Source: Nocardioides sp. T2.26MG-1
GTDB taxonomy: Bacteria > Actinomycetota > Actinomycetes > Propionibacteriales > Nocardioidaceae
NCBI RefSeq assembly: GCF_950101795.1
Contig: NZ_CATNLZ010000001.1
Span: 565,382 to 629,381, forward strand
Length of the DNA stretch: 64,000 nt
Direction: 5' to 3'
The translations under genes and the position numbers were made by a program. This document shows positions 50,425 to 58,917 of the stretch, piece after piece. Position 1 is the first letter of the stretch. Every line of letters begins with the position of its first letter. Below the pieces are notes generated by a model. It was given only the letters and a program-made list of their open reading frames with translations, made no database searches and was not told where the DNA came from.

Positions 50425-52044
50425 ATGAGGAAAGCCACGCTCGCCGCGCTCCCCGCCGCCGCGCTCGGCGCGGTCGCGGCCCACGACCTGCTGCAGAAGC
50501 GGCACGCGATCCTGCGCAACTTCCCGGTGATCGGGCACGCGCGCTACTGGCTCGAGTCGATCGGGCCCGAGCTGCGGCAGTACATCGTGGCGAGCAACGA
50601 CGAGGAGCGTCCGTTCAGCCGCGACCAGCGGCGCTGGGTCTACGCCTCGGCGAAGCTGCAGAACAACTACTTCGGCTTCGGGACCGACAACGACCTCGAG
50701 CACAGCTCTGGCAACGTGATCGTCCACCACCGCACGTTCGGCCGCTCCTACCCCACCCACGGCTCGGTCGGCCAGGAGGCCCGCCTGCCGGCGGCCAAGG
50801 TGCTCGGCGGGGCCCGCGGGCGACGGCACGCCTTCCGCCCCGAGTCGGTCGTGAACATCTCCGGCATGAGCTTCGGCTCGCTGTCGGGCAACGCCGTCGA
50901 GGCGATCAACCGCGGTGCCGCCGAGACCGGCTGCCTGCACAACACCGGCGAGGGCGCGGTCTCGAAGTACCACCACCACGGGGCCGACCTGATCTTCCAG
51001 ATCGGTACGGCGTACTTCGGCTGCCGCGACGACGACGGGCGGTTCAGTCTGCCCAAGCTCAAGGCGCTGGTCCAGCAGGCGCCGATCCGGGCGTTGGAGA
51101 TCAAGCTCAGCCAGGGCGCCAAGCCCGGACTCGGCGGCGTGCTGCCCGGTCCGAAGGTGTCGGAGGAGATCGCCGAGACCCGCGGCGTGCAGGCCGGGGT
51201 CGACTGCCTCAGCCCGTCGCGGCACGCGGAGTTCGACGACGTCGACTCGCTGCTCGACTTCGTGGAGCTGCTCGCCGACGAGACCGGGCTGCCGGTCGGC
51301 ATCAAGTCCGCCGTCGGCGACCTGGCGTTCTGGTCCGACCTCACCGAGGCGATGGCGTCGGGTGACCGCGGCGTCGACTTCGTGACGATCGACGGCGGCG
51401 AGGGCGGCACCGGCGCCTCGCCGCTGATCTTCACCGACGCGGTCTCGCTGCCGTTCCGGCTCGGCTTCTCGCGCGTGTACGCCGAGTTCGCCCGCCGCGG
51501 CCTCCACGAGGACGTGGTGTTCATCGGCTCCGGCAAGCTCGGCCTGCCCGACAACGCCGTCGTGGCCTTCGCCCTCGGCGTGGACATGGTCAACGTGGGC
51601 CGCGAGGCGATGCTGGCCGTCGGCTGCGTGCAGGCGCAGAAGTGCCACACCGGCGAGTGCCCGACGGGCGTCGCGACCCAGCACCCCTGGCTCGCCCACG
51701 GGCTCGACCCGCTGGAGAAGGCCGACCGCGTGGCGAACTACGTCAGGACCCTGCGCCGCGACCTGCTGAAGGTCGCCGAGACCTGCGGGGTCGAGCACCC
51801 CGGGCTGATCGGGCCGCACGACGTCGAGATCATCGACAACCTCAGCAGCGGCGCGCTGCTGGACGAGGTCTACGGCTACGAGCCTGGGTGGGGGTTCCCC
51901 TCGGCCGTGGACCAGCTGCAGATCACGGCGATCATGGAGGTGACCGAAGAGGAGGAGACTCGCACCGAGGGCCCGCCGGAGACCGCCGAGGAGGGCGAGC
52001 AGGGCACCGAGCACGCCGGAAGGGGCGGCACCGAGTCGACGTAG
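50425..52044 (+). CDS. FMN-binding glutamate synthase-family protein
   Basis: A 539-residue protein with an N-terminal hydrophobic anchor (ATLAALPAAALGAVAAHDLL). The glutamate-synthase alpha-subunit FMN barrel follows: VNISGMSFGSLSGNAVEAINRGA, HNTGEGAVSKYHHHGADLIFQIG, SQGAKPGLGG, VDFVTIDGGEGGTGASPL. A cysteine cluster, VQAQKCHTGECPTGVATQHP, matches the iron-sulfur site. It lacks the glutaminase domain of true GltB. The reaction of this stand-alone family is unsettled. The C-terminus is a Glu/Thr-rich tail. Confidence 0.88.
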   Translation: MRKATLAALPAAALGAVAAHDLLQKRHAILRNFPVIGHARYWLESIGPELRQYIVASNDEERPFSRDQRRWVYASAKLQNNYFGFGTDNDLEHSSGNVIVHHRTFGRSYPTHGSVGQEARLPAAKVLGGARGRRHAFRPESVVNISGMSFGSLSGNAVEAINRGAAETGCLHNTGEGAVSKYHHHGADLIFQIGTAYFGCRDDDGRFSLPKLKALVQQAPIRALEIKLSQGAKPGLGGVLPGPKVSEEIAETRGVQAGVDCLSPSRHAEFDDVDSLLDFVELLADETGLPVGIKSAVGDLAFWSDLTEAMASGDRGVDFVTIDGGEGGTGASPLIFTDAVSLPFRLGFSRVYAEFARRGLHEDVVFIGSGKLGLPDNAVVAFALGVDMVNVGREAMLAVGCVQAQKCHTGECPTGVATQHPWLAHGLDPLEKADRVANYVRTLRRDLLKVAETCGVEHPGLIGPHDVEIIDNLSSGALLDEVYGYEPGWGFPSAVDQLQITAIMEVTEEEETRTEGPPETAEEGEQGTEHAGRGGTEST

Positions 52045-52074
52045 GTCCGACCGGCGCGGGCGAGCCCCAGGGTC

Positions 52075-52086
52075 TACCGTGAGCAG
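52075..52086 (+). promoter_or_regulatory. Leaderless-type promoter of the 55-residue cysteine protein
   Basis: TACCGT (52075-52080) is followed by six bases and the ATG at 52087, with no Shine-Dalgarno. This is the main support that the small gene is real. Confidence 0.45.
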
Positions 52087-52254
52087 ATGGACACGTGTTC
52101 CCGGTGCGGACACTCGGCGAAGGTCGCCAGGCTGTCCTGGATCGATCGCCTGTGGGGCCTGCGCCCGCAATGCCCAGCACCGCCGTCGCACGGCGCCCCA
52201 GCCACGGCCATGCGCTGCGGGTGCACGGACCCGTGGCACGTGGCCGGGACCTGA
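52087..52254 (+). CDS. Small cysteine-rich (zinc-ribbon-like) protein
   Basis: A 55-residue protein, MDTCSRCGHSAKVARLSWID with cysteines at 4, 7, 29, 44 and 46 and histidines at 9, 35 and 51. The N-terminal CxxC and the C-terminal CGC could hold a zinc ion. The start follows a TACCGT hexamer by 6 nt, the leaderless layout. No family is recognised, and it lies in a 305-bp gap between the glutamate-synthase-like and hydrolase genes. It could be an accidental open frame, but the cysteine spacing and promoter argue for a gene. Confidence 0.5.
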   Translation: MDTCSRCGHSAKVARLSWIDRLWGLRPQCPAPPSHGAPATAMRCGCTDPWHVAGT

Positions 52255-52349
52255 CCCGGGGACCCTTCGGATGGCCTCAGCCTCGATTCACCGGCGACGC
52301 GCCGAGCACACCGGCGGAGGCGGGACCGGGGTCGGTCGACGTCTGACCG

Positions 52350-53510
52350 CTACGACCCCCCGAGCAGCTCCGCGAACGTGTCGTCGACCCAGTCCGCGAC
52401 GAACGCGTTGATGTGCGGCATGTGGTCGAGCCCCACGTGCTCGGCCGCACCCTCCTCGACGGTGAAGACCCGCAGCTCGCGCTTCGGGCTGTGGACCGCC
52501 TGGTCGTAGGAGCGGTGGGCGTACGCCACCGGGATCTGCCGGTCGTTCTCGCCGTGGGCGATGAGGAACGGGCAGGTGATCTGGTCGACGACGCCGTCGA
52601 GGTGGATGCCCTCGGCGTACTCGATGAACTTCTCGACGTCGTCGAACCCCCACACCCACAGCACGTGCTCCCAGTAGTGCGGCACCGGGTTCTCGCCCTC
52701 GCGCTGGAGCCGGCGCTTCTGCACCTCGCCCCAGTTGTGGTTGGCGCCCCAGACCGCGACCAGCTTGATCCGCTTCTCGAACGCCGCCGCGCGCGGCGCG
52801 TAGTAGCCCCCAAGCGACCAGGCGGCGAGACCGATCCGATCGGCGTCGACGTCGGAGCGGGTCTCGAGGTAGTCCACGCAGGCGGTCGCCCAGCCCTCGG
52901 TCTCGATGCGGGCCTTGAGGTCCTGCACGCGCAGCGCCTCACCCGACCCGGGACAGTCGACCATGAGCACCGAGATCCCCCGGGCGCGCATCTCCTGCGG
53001 CCACCCGGACGTGTACATGTGCTCCTTGGTGGAGTCCAGGCCGTTCCACATGATCACGCACGGCACGGGCTCGCCGTCCCGGCTCGCGTCGGAGAAGTAC
53101 GCCGGCAGCGTGGTGCCCTCGAACGGCACCTCGACCCGGGTGGTGGCCGGGTCGGCGATCTCGAAGACCTTCGCGAACGCGTCGAGCGCCTGCTGGTAGA
53201 ACGCCCGGCGCCCCGGGTCGGTGTTGCTCAGCATCCGCTCGGCCTGGCAGACGTAGAGCCCCGATCGGTACCACTGCTGCCCGGCGGTGCGCAGGTGCCC
53301 GGCGGCCTCGGAGGCCCGGGCCTGGTCGGCGAGCTGGTCGGCGACCGCCTTCCACGACTGCATGAAGATCCGGCTGCCCGAGTTGACGTCCGCCGCCTCG
53401 CGGGCCGGGCGGCAGGCCCGGTCCACCTCGTCGATGGCGCCGCCGTTGTTGAGCGTCGCGCACACGCCGAGGTTCCAGACGTACTTGGGACCCGTGAAGT
53501 ACTCGAACAT
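52350..53510 (-). CDS. Alpha/beta-hydrolase with helical N-terminal domain (FrsA/2,6-dihydroxypseudooxynicotine hydrolase-like)
   Basis: A 386-residue protein. The N-terminal part of about 110 residues is helical (AGHLRTAGQQWYRSGLYVCQAERML). The hydrolase domain has the oxyanion region VIMWNGLDSTKEHMY, the nucleophile elbow AWSLGGYYAPR, and late acid/His candidates in AHGENDRQ and GLDHMPHIN. This layout fits C-C bond hydrolases and DUF1100 esterases. It diverges from the GH1 gene across 111 bp. Confidence 0.85.
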   Translation of the reverse strand: MFEYFTGPKYVWNLGVCATLNNGGAIDEVDRACRPAREAADVNSGSRIFMQSWKAVADQLADQARASEAAGHLRTAGQQWYRSGLYVCQAERMLSNTDPGRRAFYQQALDAFAKVFEIADPATTRVEVPFEGTTLPAYFSDASRDGEPVPCVIMWNGLDSTKEHMYTSGWPQEMRARGISVLMVDCPGSGEALRVQDLKARIETEGWATACVDYLETRSDVDADRIGLAAWSLGGYYAPRAAAFEKRIKLVAVWGANHNWGEVQKRRLQREGENPVPHYWEHVLWVWGFDDVEKFIEYAEGIHLDGVVDQITCPFLIAHGENDRQIPVAYAHRSYDQAVHSPKRELRVFTVEEGAAEHVGLDHMPHINAFVADWVDDTFAELLGGS

Positions 53511-53621
53511 GCCGGTCACTGTGCCGGGCGTCACAGGGTCGCGGAACCCGCCACCTCGTGATGGGAGGTATCGGCAGACCGCTCGTTCCCCGACCGGCCG
53601 CTCGCGGGTTCCCTTGAGGGC

Positions 53622-54863
53622 ATGTCCGACCTCACGTTCCCGGCCGACTTCCTGTGGGGCGCCGCCGGCGCCGGCCACCAGATCGAGGGCGACAACGTCG
53701 ACAGCGACACGTGGTTCGCCGAGCACGTCTCCCCCAGCGTCTTCAGCGAGCCGTCCGGCAAGGCGTGCGACAGCTGGAACCGCTGGCGCGACGACCTCGA
53801 CCTGGTGGTCGGCCTGGGGCTCACGGCGTACCGCTTCTCCGTGGAGTGGGCGCGCGTCGAGCCGACCGAGGGGACCTGGTCGGAGGACGCGCTCGACCAC
53901 TACGAGGCCCTCGTCGACGAGTGCGTCGCACGCGGCATCGCCCCGGTCGTCACGTTCAACCACTTCGCGGCACCGCACTGGTTCGCGCAGCGCGGCAGCT
54001 GGCTCGATGCCGGGGCACCGGAGGCGTTCGCGCGCTACTGCGACCAGCTGATGGAGCGGTTCGGCGACCGGATCGCGTACGCCGTCACCCTCAACGAGCC
54101 GAACCTCCCGCACGTGCTGACCTGGCTGGACCTGCCCGACTTCGTCCGGCAGGTCGAGCGCGCCACGCTCGACGCCGCGAGCGAGCAGGCCGGCGTGGCG
54201 GCGTACCGCCTCGCGAACGTGGTGCTGCCCGAGGAGCTCGACGCGATGGAGGACGGGCTGACCGCGGGGCACCTCGCCGCACGGGCCGTGATCAAAGCCC
54301 GTCGGCCCGATCTGCCGGTCGGCTTCAGCCTCGCGATCGTGGACGACGTGGTCGACGGCGACGACCCGTCGGTGCGGGACCGCAAGCGCGCGGAGTGCTA
54401 CCAGCGCTGGCTCGAGCTGGCACGCGAGGACGACTTCCTCGGTGTGCAGAACTACGAGCGCGTGGCATACGACGGCGCCGGCCCGGTGCCGCCACCGCCG
54501 GGCGCACCGGTCAACCAGATGGGCTCGGCGATCGAGCCGCTGTCCCTGGCGGGCGCGGTCCGCTACGCGCACGCGGTCGCGGGGGTGCCGGTGCTCGTCA
54601 CGGAGCACGGCATGTCGACCGATGACGACACGCAGCGTGCGGCGTTCCTCGAGCCGTCGCTCACGGGCCTGCGCGCCGTGATGGACGACGGCGTGCCGGT
54701 GCTCGGCTACCTCCACTGGACGCTGCTCGACAACTTCGAGTGGGTCTTCGGCTACGCCCACCGGCTCGGCCTGCACGAGGTCGACCGGGAGACGTTCGCG
54801 CGCACACCCAAGCCGAGCGCCGGCGTCTACGCCGACCTGGTGAAGCGGTTCACGCCGGCCTGA
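53622..54863 (+). CDS. Glycoside hydrolase family 1 enzyme (beta-glucosidase type)
   Basis: A 413-residue TIM-barrel enzyme. FLWGAAGAGHQIEG opens the fold. The acid/base is E159 in VTLNEPN and the nucleophile E328 in LVTEHGMS, where the usual ENG is EHG. YLHWTLLDNFEWVFGY is the late GH1 signature. No signal peptide is present, so it acts in the cytoplasm on imported beta-glycosides or glycoconjugates. Length is slightly shorter than typical GH1 (about 450). Confidence 0.93.
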   Translation: MSDLTFPADFLWGAAGAGHQIEGDNVDSDTWFAEHVSPSVFSEPSGKACDSWNRWRDDLDLVVGLGLTAYRFSVEWARVEPTEGTWSEDALDHYEALVDECVARGIAPVVTFNHFAAPHWFAQRGSWLDAGAPEAFARYCDQLMERFGDRIAYAVTLNEPNLPHVLTWLDLPDFVRQVERATLDAASEQAGVAAYRLANVVLPEELDAMEDGLTAGHLAARAVIKARRPDLPVGFSLAIVDDVVDGDDPSVRDRKRAECYQRWLELAREDDFLGVQNYERVAYDGAGPVPPPPGAPVNQMGSAIEPLSLAGAVRYAHAVAGVPVLVTEHGMSTDDDTQRAAFLEPSLTGLRAVMDDGVPVLGYLHWTLLDNFEWVFGYAHRLGLHEVDRETFARTPKPSAGVYADLVKRFTPA

Positions 54864-55221
54864 CGATCTCCTGCAGCGCCCACCGGTTGCCGTCGGGGTC
54901 CTGGAAGTACACGAACCGGCCCCAGGGCTGCTCGTCGACGCCCTCGCACGCAACGCCGCGCTGGCGCAGCTCGGCGAGGGCGGCGTCGGCGTCGGCCACC
55001 ACGACCTGGATGAACTGCGACGAGCCGGTGGGCATCATCTCGAGCCCGGTGCCGAAGCAGATCGAGCAGGCGGAGCCGGGAGGGGTCACCTGCACGAACC
55101 GCAGCTCCGGCGACACGGTGCGGTCGTGGTCGACGCTCCAGCCGAGCGCCGTGCCGTAGAAGTCCCGGGCCCGGTCGACGTCGGCGACGGCCAGGGGGAT
55201 GAGCTCGATCCTGTAGTCCAT
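54850..55221 (-). CDS. VOC (glyoxalase/bleomycin resistance-type) protein
   Basis: A 123-residue single VOC domain pair (RIELIPLAVADVDRARDFYGTALGWSV ... GVDEQPWGRFVYFQDPDGNRWAL). Which metal chemistry it does, if any, cannot be read. It overlaps the end of the GH1 gene on the opposite strand by 14 nt. It is separated from the catabolic operon by 226 bp and has its own upstream palindrome, so it is probably a separate unit. Confidence 0.85.
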   Translation of the reverse strand: MDYRIELIPLAVADVDRARDFYGTALGWSVDHDRTVSPELRFVQVTPPGSACSICFGTGLEMMPTGSSQFIQVVVADADAALAELRQRGVACEGVDEQPWGRFVYFQDPDGNRWALQEIVRPA

Positions 55222-55243
55222 GCCGCGACGCTAGGTGCTGATC

Positions 55244-55260
55244 AGGTCAGGTCCTGACCT
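55244..55260. promoter_or_regulatory. 17-bp perfect palindrome upstream of the VOC gene
   Basis: AGGTCAGGTCCTGACCT (centre T at 55252) is an exact odd palindrome beginning 23 nt before the VOC start codon. It is a good operator candidate for an unidentified regulator. The remaining 180 bp up to 55447 show no gene. Confidence 0.5.
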
Positions 55261-55447
55261 CTATCGACGACGAGTGCCCGGTCTCGGCCAGGCCCGGGTG
55301 GGAGGGTGGGCGGCGGGGACGGGACGACCCTCGACGAGCGCCTGGCGCGACCCAGCCTCGAGCGCAGGGCCGCCTCCTCGTGGCCCCGCCCGCGGCCTGG
55401 GTGACATCCGCGGCGAGGTCCCACTGCCCGGCTGACCGGCGCTCCGG

Positions 55448-56311
55448 TCAGGCGACCGACCCGACCAGCACGCCGATCCCCTCGACCTCGATCGTGACCA
55501 CGTCACCGGGCTCGAGCGGCGGCGGGTCCTGGACGCCGCGGCGGCCCCAAAGCTCGGCGAGGCAGCCACCCCCGCCGGTGGTGCCGGAGGCAAGCAGGTC
55601 GCCGGGGACGACCACGGAGTCGCGCGAGGCGTAGGCGATCATCTCGGCGAACGACCAGTGCATGTGGGAGAGCCGGTCCTGGCCGACCTGGACGTCGTTG
55701 ACCGCGACCCGGCAGTCGAGGTCGAGCGAGGGCAGCTCGTCCGCGGTGACGATCCAGGGCCCGATGGACGTCGCGAAGTCCTTGCCCTTGGCCGGGCCGA
55801 GCCCGACCTGCATCTCCCGGGCCTGCAGGTCGCGGGCCGACCAGTCGTTGACGATCGTGTAGCCGAACGCCGCGGCCTCGGCCTCGGCCACCGACAGCGA
55901 CGAGCCACCCGCCCCCAGCACGACCCCGACCTCGAGCTCGAAGTCCAGCGCGCGGCACGACGCCGGACGCGGGATCGCGGCGCCGGGGCCGTAGAGCGCG
56001 TGCGGGTTGGTGAAGTAGAACGTGGGCGCGTCGTACCACGCCTCCGGGACGCCGGTCGCGTGGTCGACGCTGCGCCGCACGCCCTCGACGTGGCTCTCGA
56101 ACGTCACGAAGTCGCGCACCGAGGTCGGCCGGTAGGGCAGCAGCAGGTCGGACTCGGCGTACGGCACCGGGGCGGTGCGCAGCGCCGCCGCACCGACCTC
56201 GAGGGCGCGCTCGAGGCCGAGGCCGACCAGCTCGCCCAGCGGCATCGGCAGCAGGTGGGCGCCGTCGCCGGACAGCACGACCGCGCCCTGCGGCAGCGTC
56301 GCGAGCCTCAC
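55448..56311 (-). CDS. Fumarylacetoacetate hydrolase-family protein, copy 1
   Basis: A 287-residue FAH-fold enzyme. Metal-site regions are SVRDFVTFESHVEG, LDFELEVGVVLG and TIVNDWSARDLQ, followed by GLGPAKGKDFATSIGPWIVT. Family members hydrolyse C-C bonds in ring-cleavage products or act as hydratases and decarboxylases of 2-oxo acids. The GTG start at 56311 overlaps the stop of the SDR gene upstream. It is about as similar to the second FAH of the cluster as paralogues with separate roles would be. Confidence 0.88.
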   Translation of the reverse strand: MRLATLPQGAVVLSGDGAHLLPMPLGELVGLGLERALEVGAAALRTAPVPYAESDLLLPYRPTSVRDFVTFESHVEGVRRSVDHATGVPEAWYDAPTFYFTNPHALYGPGAAIPRPASCRALDFELEVGVVLGAGGSSLSVAEAEAAAFGYTIVNDWSARDLQAREMQVGLGPAKGKDFATSIGPWIVTADELPSLDLDCRVAVNDVQVGQDRLSHMHWSFAEMIAYASRDSVVVPGDLLASGTTGGGGCLAELWGRRGVQDPPPLEPGDVVTIEVEGIGVLVGSVA

Positions 56312-57027
56312 CGGGTCGCGTCCGCGATCCGCTTGTGCGACACGTGGGCGGTGAGCCCGCCGTCGACGACGATCTCGGCGCCGTTGTAGTACGCCGCGTC
56401 GTCGGAGACGAGGAACACGATCGTCGGCGCGATGTCCGCCGGCGTCCCCACCCGCCCGAGCGGGATCTCGGCCAGCGCCGCCACGGTGAACGCCGGCGAC
56501 GCCGACGCCATCAGGGGGGTGTCGATCAGCCCGGGCATCACCGCGTTGACCCGGATGCCCCGCGACCCGAGCTCGAGCGAAGCCGAGCGGGTGAGCCCGC
56601 GCAGCGCCCACTTCGAGGCGGTGTACGCCGCGGCCGCGTGGCCGGACATCGCGGCGACCGAGCAGATGTTGACGATCGAGGAGCCCGGCGGCATCAACGG
56701 CGCGAGGGCCTGGATGCCGAGCAACGGCCCCGTGACGTTGATGTCGAATGTGCGCTGCCAGGTCTCCAGGGTGACGTCCGGCAGCCGCTCGCGGGCGGCG
56801 ACACCGGCGTTGTTGACCAGGGCGTCGACGCGGCCGTACTCGGCGTCCAGGTCGGCCGCCAGCGTGGCCCAGTCCGCCGCGGACGTCACGTCCAGGTGGC
56901 GCCCGGCGAAGGGCAGGACGTCGGTCGCGACCACGGTGGCGCCGGCCGCTGCCAGCGCCTCCACCTCCGCGGCGCCCTGGCCGCGCGCGGCGCCGGTGAC
57001 GACGACGACCTTGTCGGTGAGATCCAT
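56308..57027 (-). CDS. Short-chain dehydrogenase/reductase, classical
   Basis: A 239-residue SDR with the cofactor motif TGAARGQGAAEVEAL, NNAG at 72-75 and the catalytic S123, Y135 and K139. It probably oxidises or reduces a secondary alcohol using NAD(P). The aspartate after beta-2 (ATDVLPF) suggests NAD preference. Its stop overlaps the FAH start, while 113 bp containing a tandem repeat separate it from the upstream dioxygenase gene. Confidence 0.9.
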   Translation of the reverse strand: MDLTDKVVVVTGAARGQGAAEVEALAAAGATVVATDVLPFAGRHLDVTSAADWATLAADLDAEYGRVDALVNNAGVAARERLPDVTLETWQRTFDINVTGPLLGIQALAPLMPPGSSIVNICSVAAMSGHAAAAYTASKWALRGLTRSASLELGSRGIRVNAVMPGLIDTPLMASASPAFTVAALAEIPLGRVGTPADIAPTIVFLVSDDAAYYNGAEIVVDGGLTAHVSHKRIADATR

Positions 57028-57056
57028 CTGCTCCTGCTCGATGTCGGGTGGTTTCG

Positions 57057-57143
57057 AGGCTCAGGCCTGGCGGCCCTCGCACCTCAACCAGCGGGTCGGC
57101 TCAGGCCTGGCGGCCCTCGCACCTCAACCAGCGGGTCGGCTCA
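57057..57143. repeat. 40-bp tandem repeat, 2.2 copies
   Basis: Identical 40-bp units at 57057-57096 and 57097-57136 are followed by the first 7 bases of a third. Each contains GGCTCAGGCCTGGCGGCCCT and CTCGCACCTCAACCA. The second half matches the element at 58871-58911, so this is an expanded member of a dispersed intergenic family. It lies between the dioxygenase and SDR genes. Confidence 0.8.
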
Positions 57144-58088
57144 GACCGGCGGGGCAACGAAGACGCCCTTGTCGGGGTCGTTGAAGGAGTCGCGGGCGAT
57201 GATCTCCGACATCGGGTCGGCGGTGCCCCACACGTCCTGGGTCATCGGGTCGGCGATGTCGTAGACCGACGGGTGCCACGGGTCGGTCTCGATCTTCTCG
57301 AGCTCGGTCGTGTACTCCATGGTGTTGCCGGAGGGGTCGAGGAAGTAGGAGAACGTGTTGTTGCCGGCGTTGTGCCGGCCGGGACCCCAGATCTTCTTGA
57401 TCCCGGCGCGCATCACCCGGCCGGTGCCGCGCATGTACTCGTCGAGCCCGCGCATCTCGAACGACACGTGGTGCACCGAGGTGTGCGGGCCCTTCGCGAT
57501 CGCCAGGCTGTGGTGCCAGTCGTTGCACCGCATGAAGTGCATCATCTCGCCCATGTGCGCGCCCCAGAGCGAGTCGGAGAGCTTGAAGCCGAGCACGTCG
57601 GCGTAGAAGTCGCGGGTGCGGTTGATGTCGTTGCTGTTCATCACCGCGTGTGAGATGCGCACCGGGATCGCCTCGCCCTCCTCGATCGCCCGGTGCTGCC
57701 GGGTCTCGACGTCGGTGCTGATCTCGATGGTGCGGCCGTCGATGTCGAAGAACCGGAACCCGTAGCCGCCGCCGGCGGTCTGCAGCCGGTCGGGCTCGCT
57801 GACGAGCTGCACACCCTGGGTGCCGAGCCGGGCGGCGAGCGCGTCGACGGTCTCGACGCTCTCGGAGCCGAACGAGATCAGGTCGAGCCGCTTGTCGTCG
57901 GCCTGGCGGAGCCGGATCACATACTGCTCGGGCGAGCCCTCGGCCGCCAGGTAGGACAGCTTGCCGTCGGTGCCGGTCTCGGTGAGGCCCCAGGTGTCCT
58001 TGTAGAACGAGCGCTGGGTCTCGTAGTCGGTGACCGCGAGGTCGACGTGGCGCAGGTGGGTGATGCCGTGCTCGTTGAGGTGGCTCAT
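57141..58088 (-). CDS. Type I extradiol ring-cleavage dioxygenase (VOC fold)
   Basis: A 315-residue two-domain protein. The C-terminal domain keeps the iron ligands: H147 (ISHAVMN), H206 or H207 (TSVHHVSFE) and E258 (PSGNTMEYT). It also has the catalytic histidine pair of NDWHHSLAIAKG (192-193). The layout matches catechol 2,3-dioxygenases and BphC/HsaC types, which open the ring of catechols next to the two hydroxyls. Its presence beside two FAH hydrolases and an aldehyde dehydrogenase suggests a meta-cleavage pathway. The substrate is not known. Confidence 0.85.
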   Translation of the reverse strand: MSHLNEHGITHLRHVDLAVTDYETQRSFYKDTWGLTETGTDGKLSYLAAEGSPEQYVIRLRQADDKRLDLISFGSESVETVDALAARLGTQGVQLVSEPDRLQTAGGGYGFRFFDIDGRTIEISTDVETRQHRAIEEGEAIPVRISHAVMNSNDINRTRDFYADVLGFKLSDSLWGAHMGEMMHFMRCNDWHHSLAIAKGPHTSVHHVSFEMRGLDEYMRGTGRVMRAGIKKIWGPGRHNAGNNTFSYFLDPSGNTMEYTTELEKIETDPWHPSVYDIADPMTQDVWGTADPMSEIIARDSFNDPDKGVFVAPPV

Positions 58089-58104
58089 GTTCTCTCCCTA
58101 GTTC

Positions 58105-58917
58105 TCAGCCGAGGACGGACGCGCCGCCGTCGACCACGATGTTGGTGCCGCTGATCCACGCCGACTCGTCGGAGGCGAGGAAGACCGCGGCGTTGACGAC
58201 GTCCTCCGGCCGGCCGGGCCGGCCGAGCGGGATCCGGTCCAGCACGACCCGCCTCATCCGCTCGGGCGGGTCGGCCAGCAGCGATGCGGTGTTGGGGGTC
58301 TCGGTCATGCCCGGGCTGATCACGTTGGCGCGGATGCCGTGCGGTCCGCCCTCGACGACCAGCTGAAGGGTCAGCGCGATCACGCCGCCCTTGGCCGTGC
58401 TGTGCGCGTTCTGCGCCATGAACTCCACACCCCGCAGCGCCGCGATCGAGCCGACGTTGACGATCGACCCGCCGCCATGTGCCTTGAAGTGCGGCCACGC
58501 GGCCTTGACCGTGTAGAAGACGAGGTCGAGCTCGTTGCGCATCGTGAAGTCCCAGTCCTCCACCGACAGCTCCTCGATCGGCGCGAAGCGCTGGGTCGAG
58601 GCGTTGTTGTAGAGCACGTCGATGCCGCCGTACGTCGCGACCGCGGCGTCGACCCACGCGCACGCCGCGTCGGCGTCCCCGAGGTCGACCCCACCGAACA
58701 CGGTGATCTCGCCGCCCTCGGCGCGCACCAGCTCCTCGGTCGAGGCCGCGCCGTCCTCGTCGAGGTCGCAGCCCACGACCCGGGCGCCCTCGGCGGCGAA
58801 CCGGCGCGCCGCGGTGACGCCAATGCCGCCTCCGACGCCGGTGATCAGCGCGATCTTGCCCGCCAGCAGCCCGGGTTCCGAGGCTCGCTCCGCTCGCACC
58901 TCAACCACCGAGTCCAC
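58105..58917 (-). CDS. SDR-family protein with His in place of the catalytic Tyr
   Basis: A 270-residue Rossmann protein: KIALITGVGGGIGVTAARRF, then NNAS at 104-107 and S157. At the YxxxK position the sequence is AHSTAKGGV, with H172 and K176, so the usual catalytic tyrosine is absent. The activity may differ from ordinary dehydrogenases. About 17 extra N-terminal residues before LLAGKIALITG are encoded by the dispersed repeat and depend on the GTG at 58917; later GTG codons at 58908 and 58899 could be the true start. It overlaps the glyoxalase gene upstream by 17 bp. Confidence 0.8.
   Translation of the reverse strand: MDSVVEVRAERASEPGLLAGKIALITGVGGGIGVTAARRFAAEGARVVGCDLDEDGAASTEELVRAEGGEITVFGGVDLGDADAACAWVDAAVATYGGIDVLYNNASTQRFAPIEELSVEDWDFTMRNELDLVFYTVKAAWPHFKAHGGGSIVNVGSIAALRGVEFMAQNAHSTAKGGVIALTLQLVVEGGPHGIRANVISPGMTETPNTASLLADPPERMRRVVLDRIPLGRPGRPEDVVNAAVFLASDESAWISGTNIVVDGGASVLG
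58871..58911. repeat. Dispersed repeat element overlapping two coding ends
   Basis: CCGAGGCTCGCTCCGCTCGCACCTCAACCACCG shares TCGAGGCTC / CTCGCACCTCAACCA with the 40-bp repeats at 57057. Here it forms the end of the glyoxalase frame and the beginning of the SDR frame, so an intergenic repeat has been captured as coding sequence. Confidence 0.5.
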
